From Lachnospiraceae bacterium (GTDB lineage Bacteria > Bacillota > Clostridia > Lachnospirales > Lachnospiraceae), in contig CAAGLJ010000076.1 in the NCBI GenBank assembly GCA_900770785.1, positions 20,518 through 84,517 on the forward strand: DNA of 64,000 nt, in the 5' to 3' direction. The notes beneath the pieces are model-generated. The model made no database searches. It saw only the letters and a list, made by a program, of their open reading frames with translations, and had not been told where the DNA came from. Position 1 is the stretch's first letter; each line of letters begins with the position of its first letter. Position numbers and translations under genes: made by a program. Below are positions 63,818 through 64,000 of the stretch, piece by piece.

Positions 63818-63886
63818 ATGGGCATCATGCTCATTCAAAACACGAAGCCTTGCGTTTTGTGTCACAATTTATCTCACCAGGATTAA
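63818..63886 (+). CDS. Possible 22-codon leader peptide
   Basis: ATG 63818 opens MGIMLIQNTKPCVLCHNLSHQD and stops with TAA. It lies about 40 bases after the predicted transcript start but has no clear ribosome-binding site. AAGGAGG at 63901-63907 follows it without an ATG, GTG or TTG at normal distance. It may be a leader peptide or chance. Confidence 0.3.
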   Translation: MGIMLIQNTKPCVLCHNLSHQD

Positions 63887-63940
63887 AAAGGAAGGAAAGA
63901 AAGGAGGAGACAGAAAAAATAATTATATTTTGTAACTATT

Positions 63941-64000
63941 CAGAGCCATGCAAATTTACATTCTGTGAATGCTTGCATTCAAACAGAATTGTAAATTTAT
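63941..64000. repeat. Second copy of the inverted-repeat element, left end, truncated by the window
   Basis: TAACTATTCAGAGCCATGCAAATTT closely matches the left end of the element at 53006. Here AATTTACATTCTGT pairs with ACAGAATTGTAAATT to form a long hairpin. The right end lies beyond the window, so its size and ends cannot be seen. Confidence 0.65.

Noticed and set aside
63656..63865. 69-codon reverse-strand frame at the right end
   Set aside because: It runs across a strong + strand promoter and terminator and has no ribosome-binding site; considered chance, though conservation could revive it.

Overview
The window looks like a chromosomal stretch from a low-to-mid GC, anaerobic, spore-forming Firmicute, most likely a Lachnospiraceae-type clostridium (inferred from gene content and order, not from a search). 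Evidence for anaerobic life is the oxygen-sensitive class III ribonucleotide reductase (nrdD/nrdG), a monomeric [FeFe] hydrogenase and radical-SAM proteins. Evidence for sporulation is spoIVA and a cotJABC operon. Nearly all genes lie on the + strand, are closely packed and have good Shine-Dalgarno sites. I saw no rRNA, tRNA, CRISPR array, prophage or transposase gene.

Region 1 (1-18.2 kb) is the conserved Firmicute rnc-smc-ftsY-ylxM-ffh-rpsP-khpA-rimM-trmD-rplS-rbgA-rnhB-ylqG-ylqH cluster: chromosome condensation, SRP targeting, ribosome assembly and RNA processing. It carries insertions: a threonine ammonia-lyase, a YitT membrane protein and a ferredoxin/ASKHA corrinoid-activator-like protein sit between ftsY and ylxM, and two signal peptidase I genes flank rbgA. 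Region 2 (17.9-31.9 kb) holds yraN, a PgeF-like laccase-domain protein, a two-component system, an unusually long PRPP synthetase on the minus strand, a DUF512 radical-SAM protein, der-plsY-gpsA, a MoxR/VWA pair and tyrS.

Region 3 (32-41 kb) is more accessory: an orphan SUKH/SMI1 protein, a minus-strand VOC/metallo-hydrolase pair, a PadR regulator followed closely by a 1320-residue repeat-rich surface protein, a DUF3048 lipoprotein and spoIVA. Region 4 (41-54 kb) has xpaC-telA, a purine salvage run (nucleoside phosphorylase, MTA/SAH deaminase, NCS2 permease), a membrane-anchored MutS-like ATPase, rnhA, a 53-residue membrane protein missed by simple length cut-offs, nrdDG, a dUTPase and degV. 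Region 5 (54-64 kb) has cotJABC, the hydrogenase, gltX, a UvrD-type helicase, a DUF1292 protein, a GH13/isoamylase-like protein that has lost two of its three catalytic acids, a DUF5662 protein and a Cys/Asn-rich small protein.

The points most worth a second look are: the degenerate GH13 protein; a small inverted-repeat-bounded, hairpin-rich element at 53.0 kb whose left end recurs at the window's right edge; the promoter/leader region at the right end with a 22-codon ORF and a Shine-Dalgarno not followed by an ordinary start; the FliK-like/FlhB-C pair without other flagellar genes; the PadR-linked surface protein with a palindromic operator candidate; and several promoters built directly into the terminator of the preceding gene.
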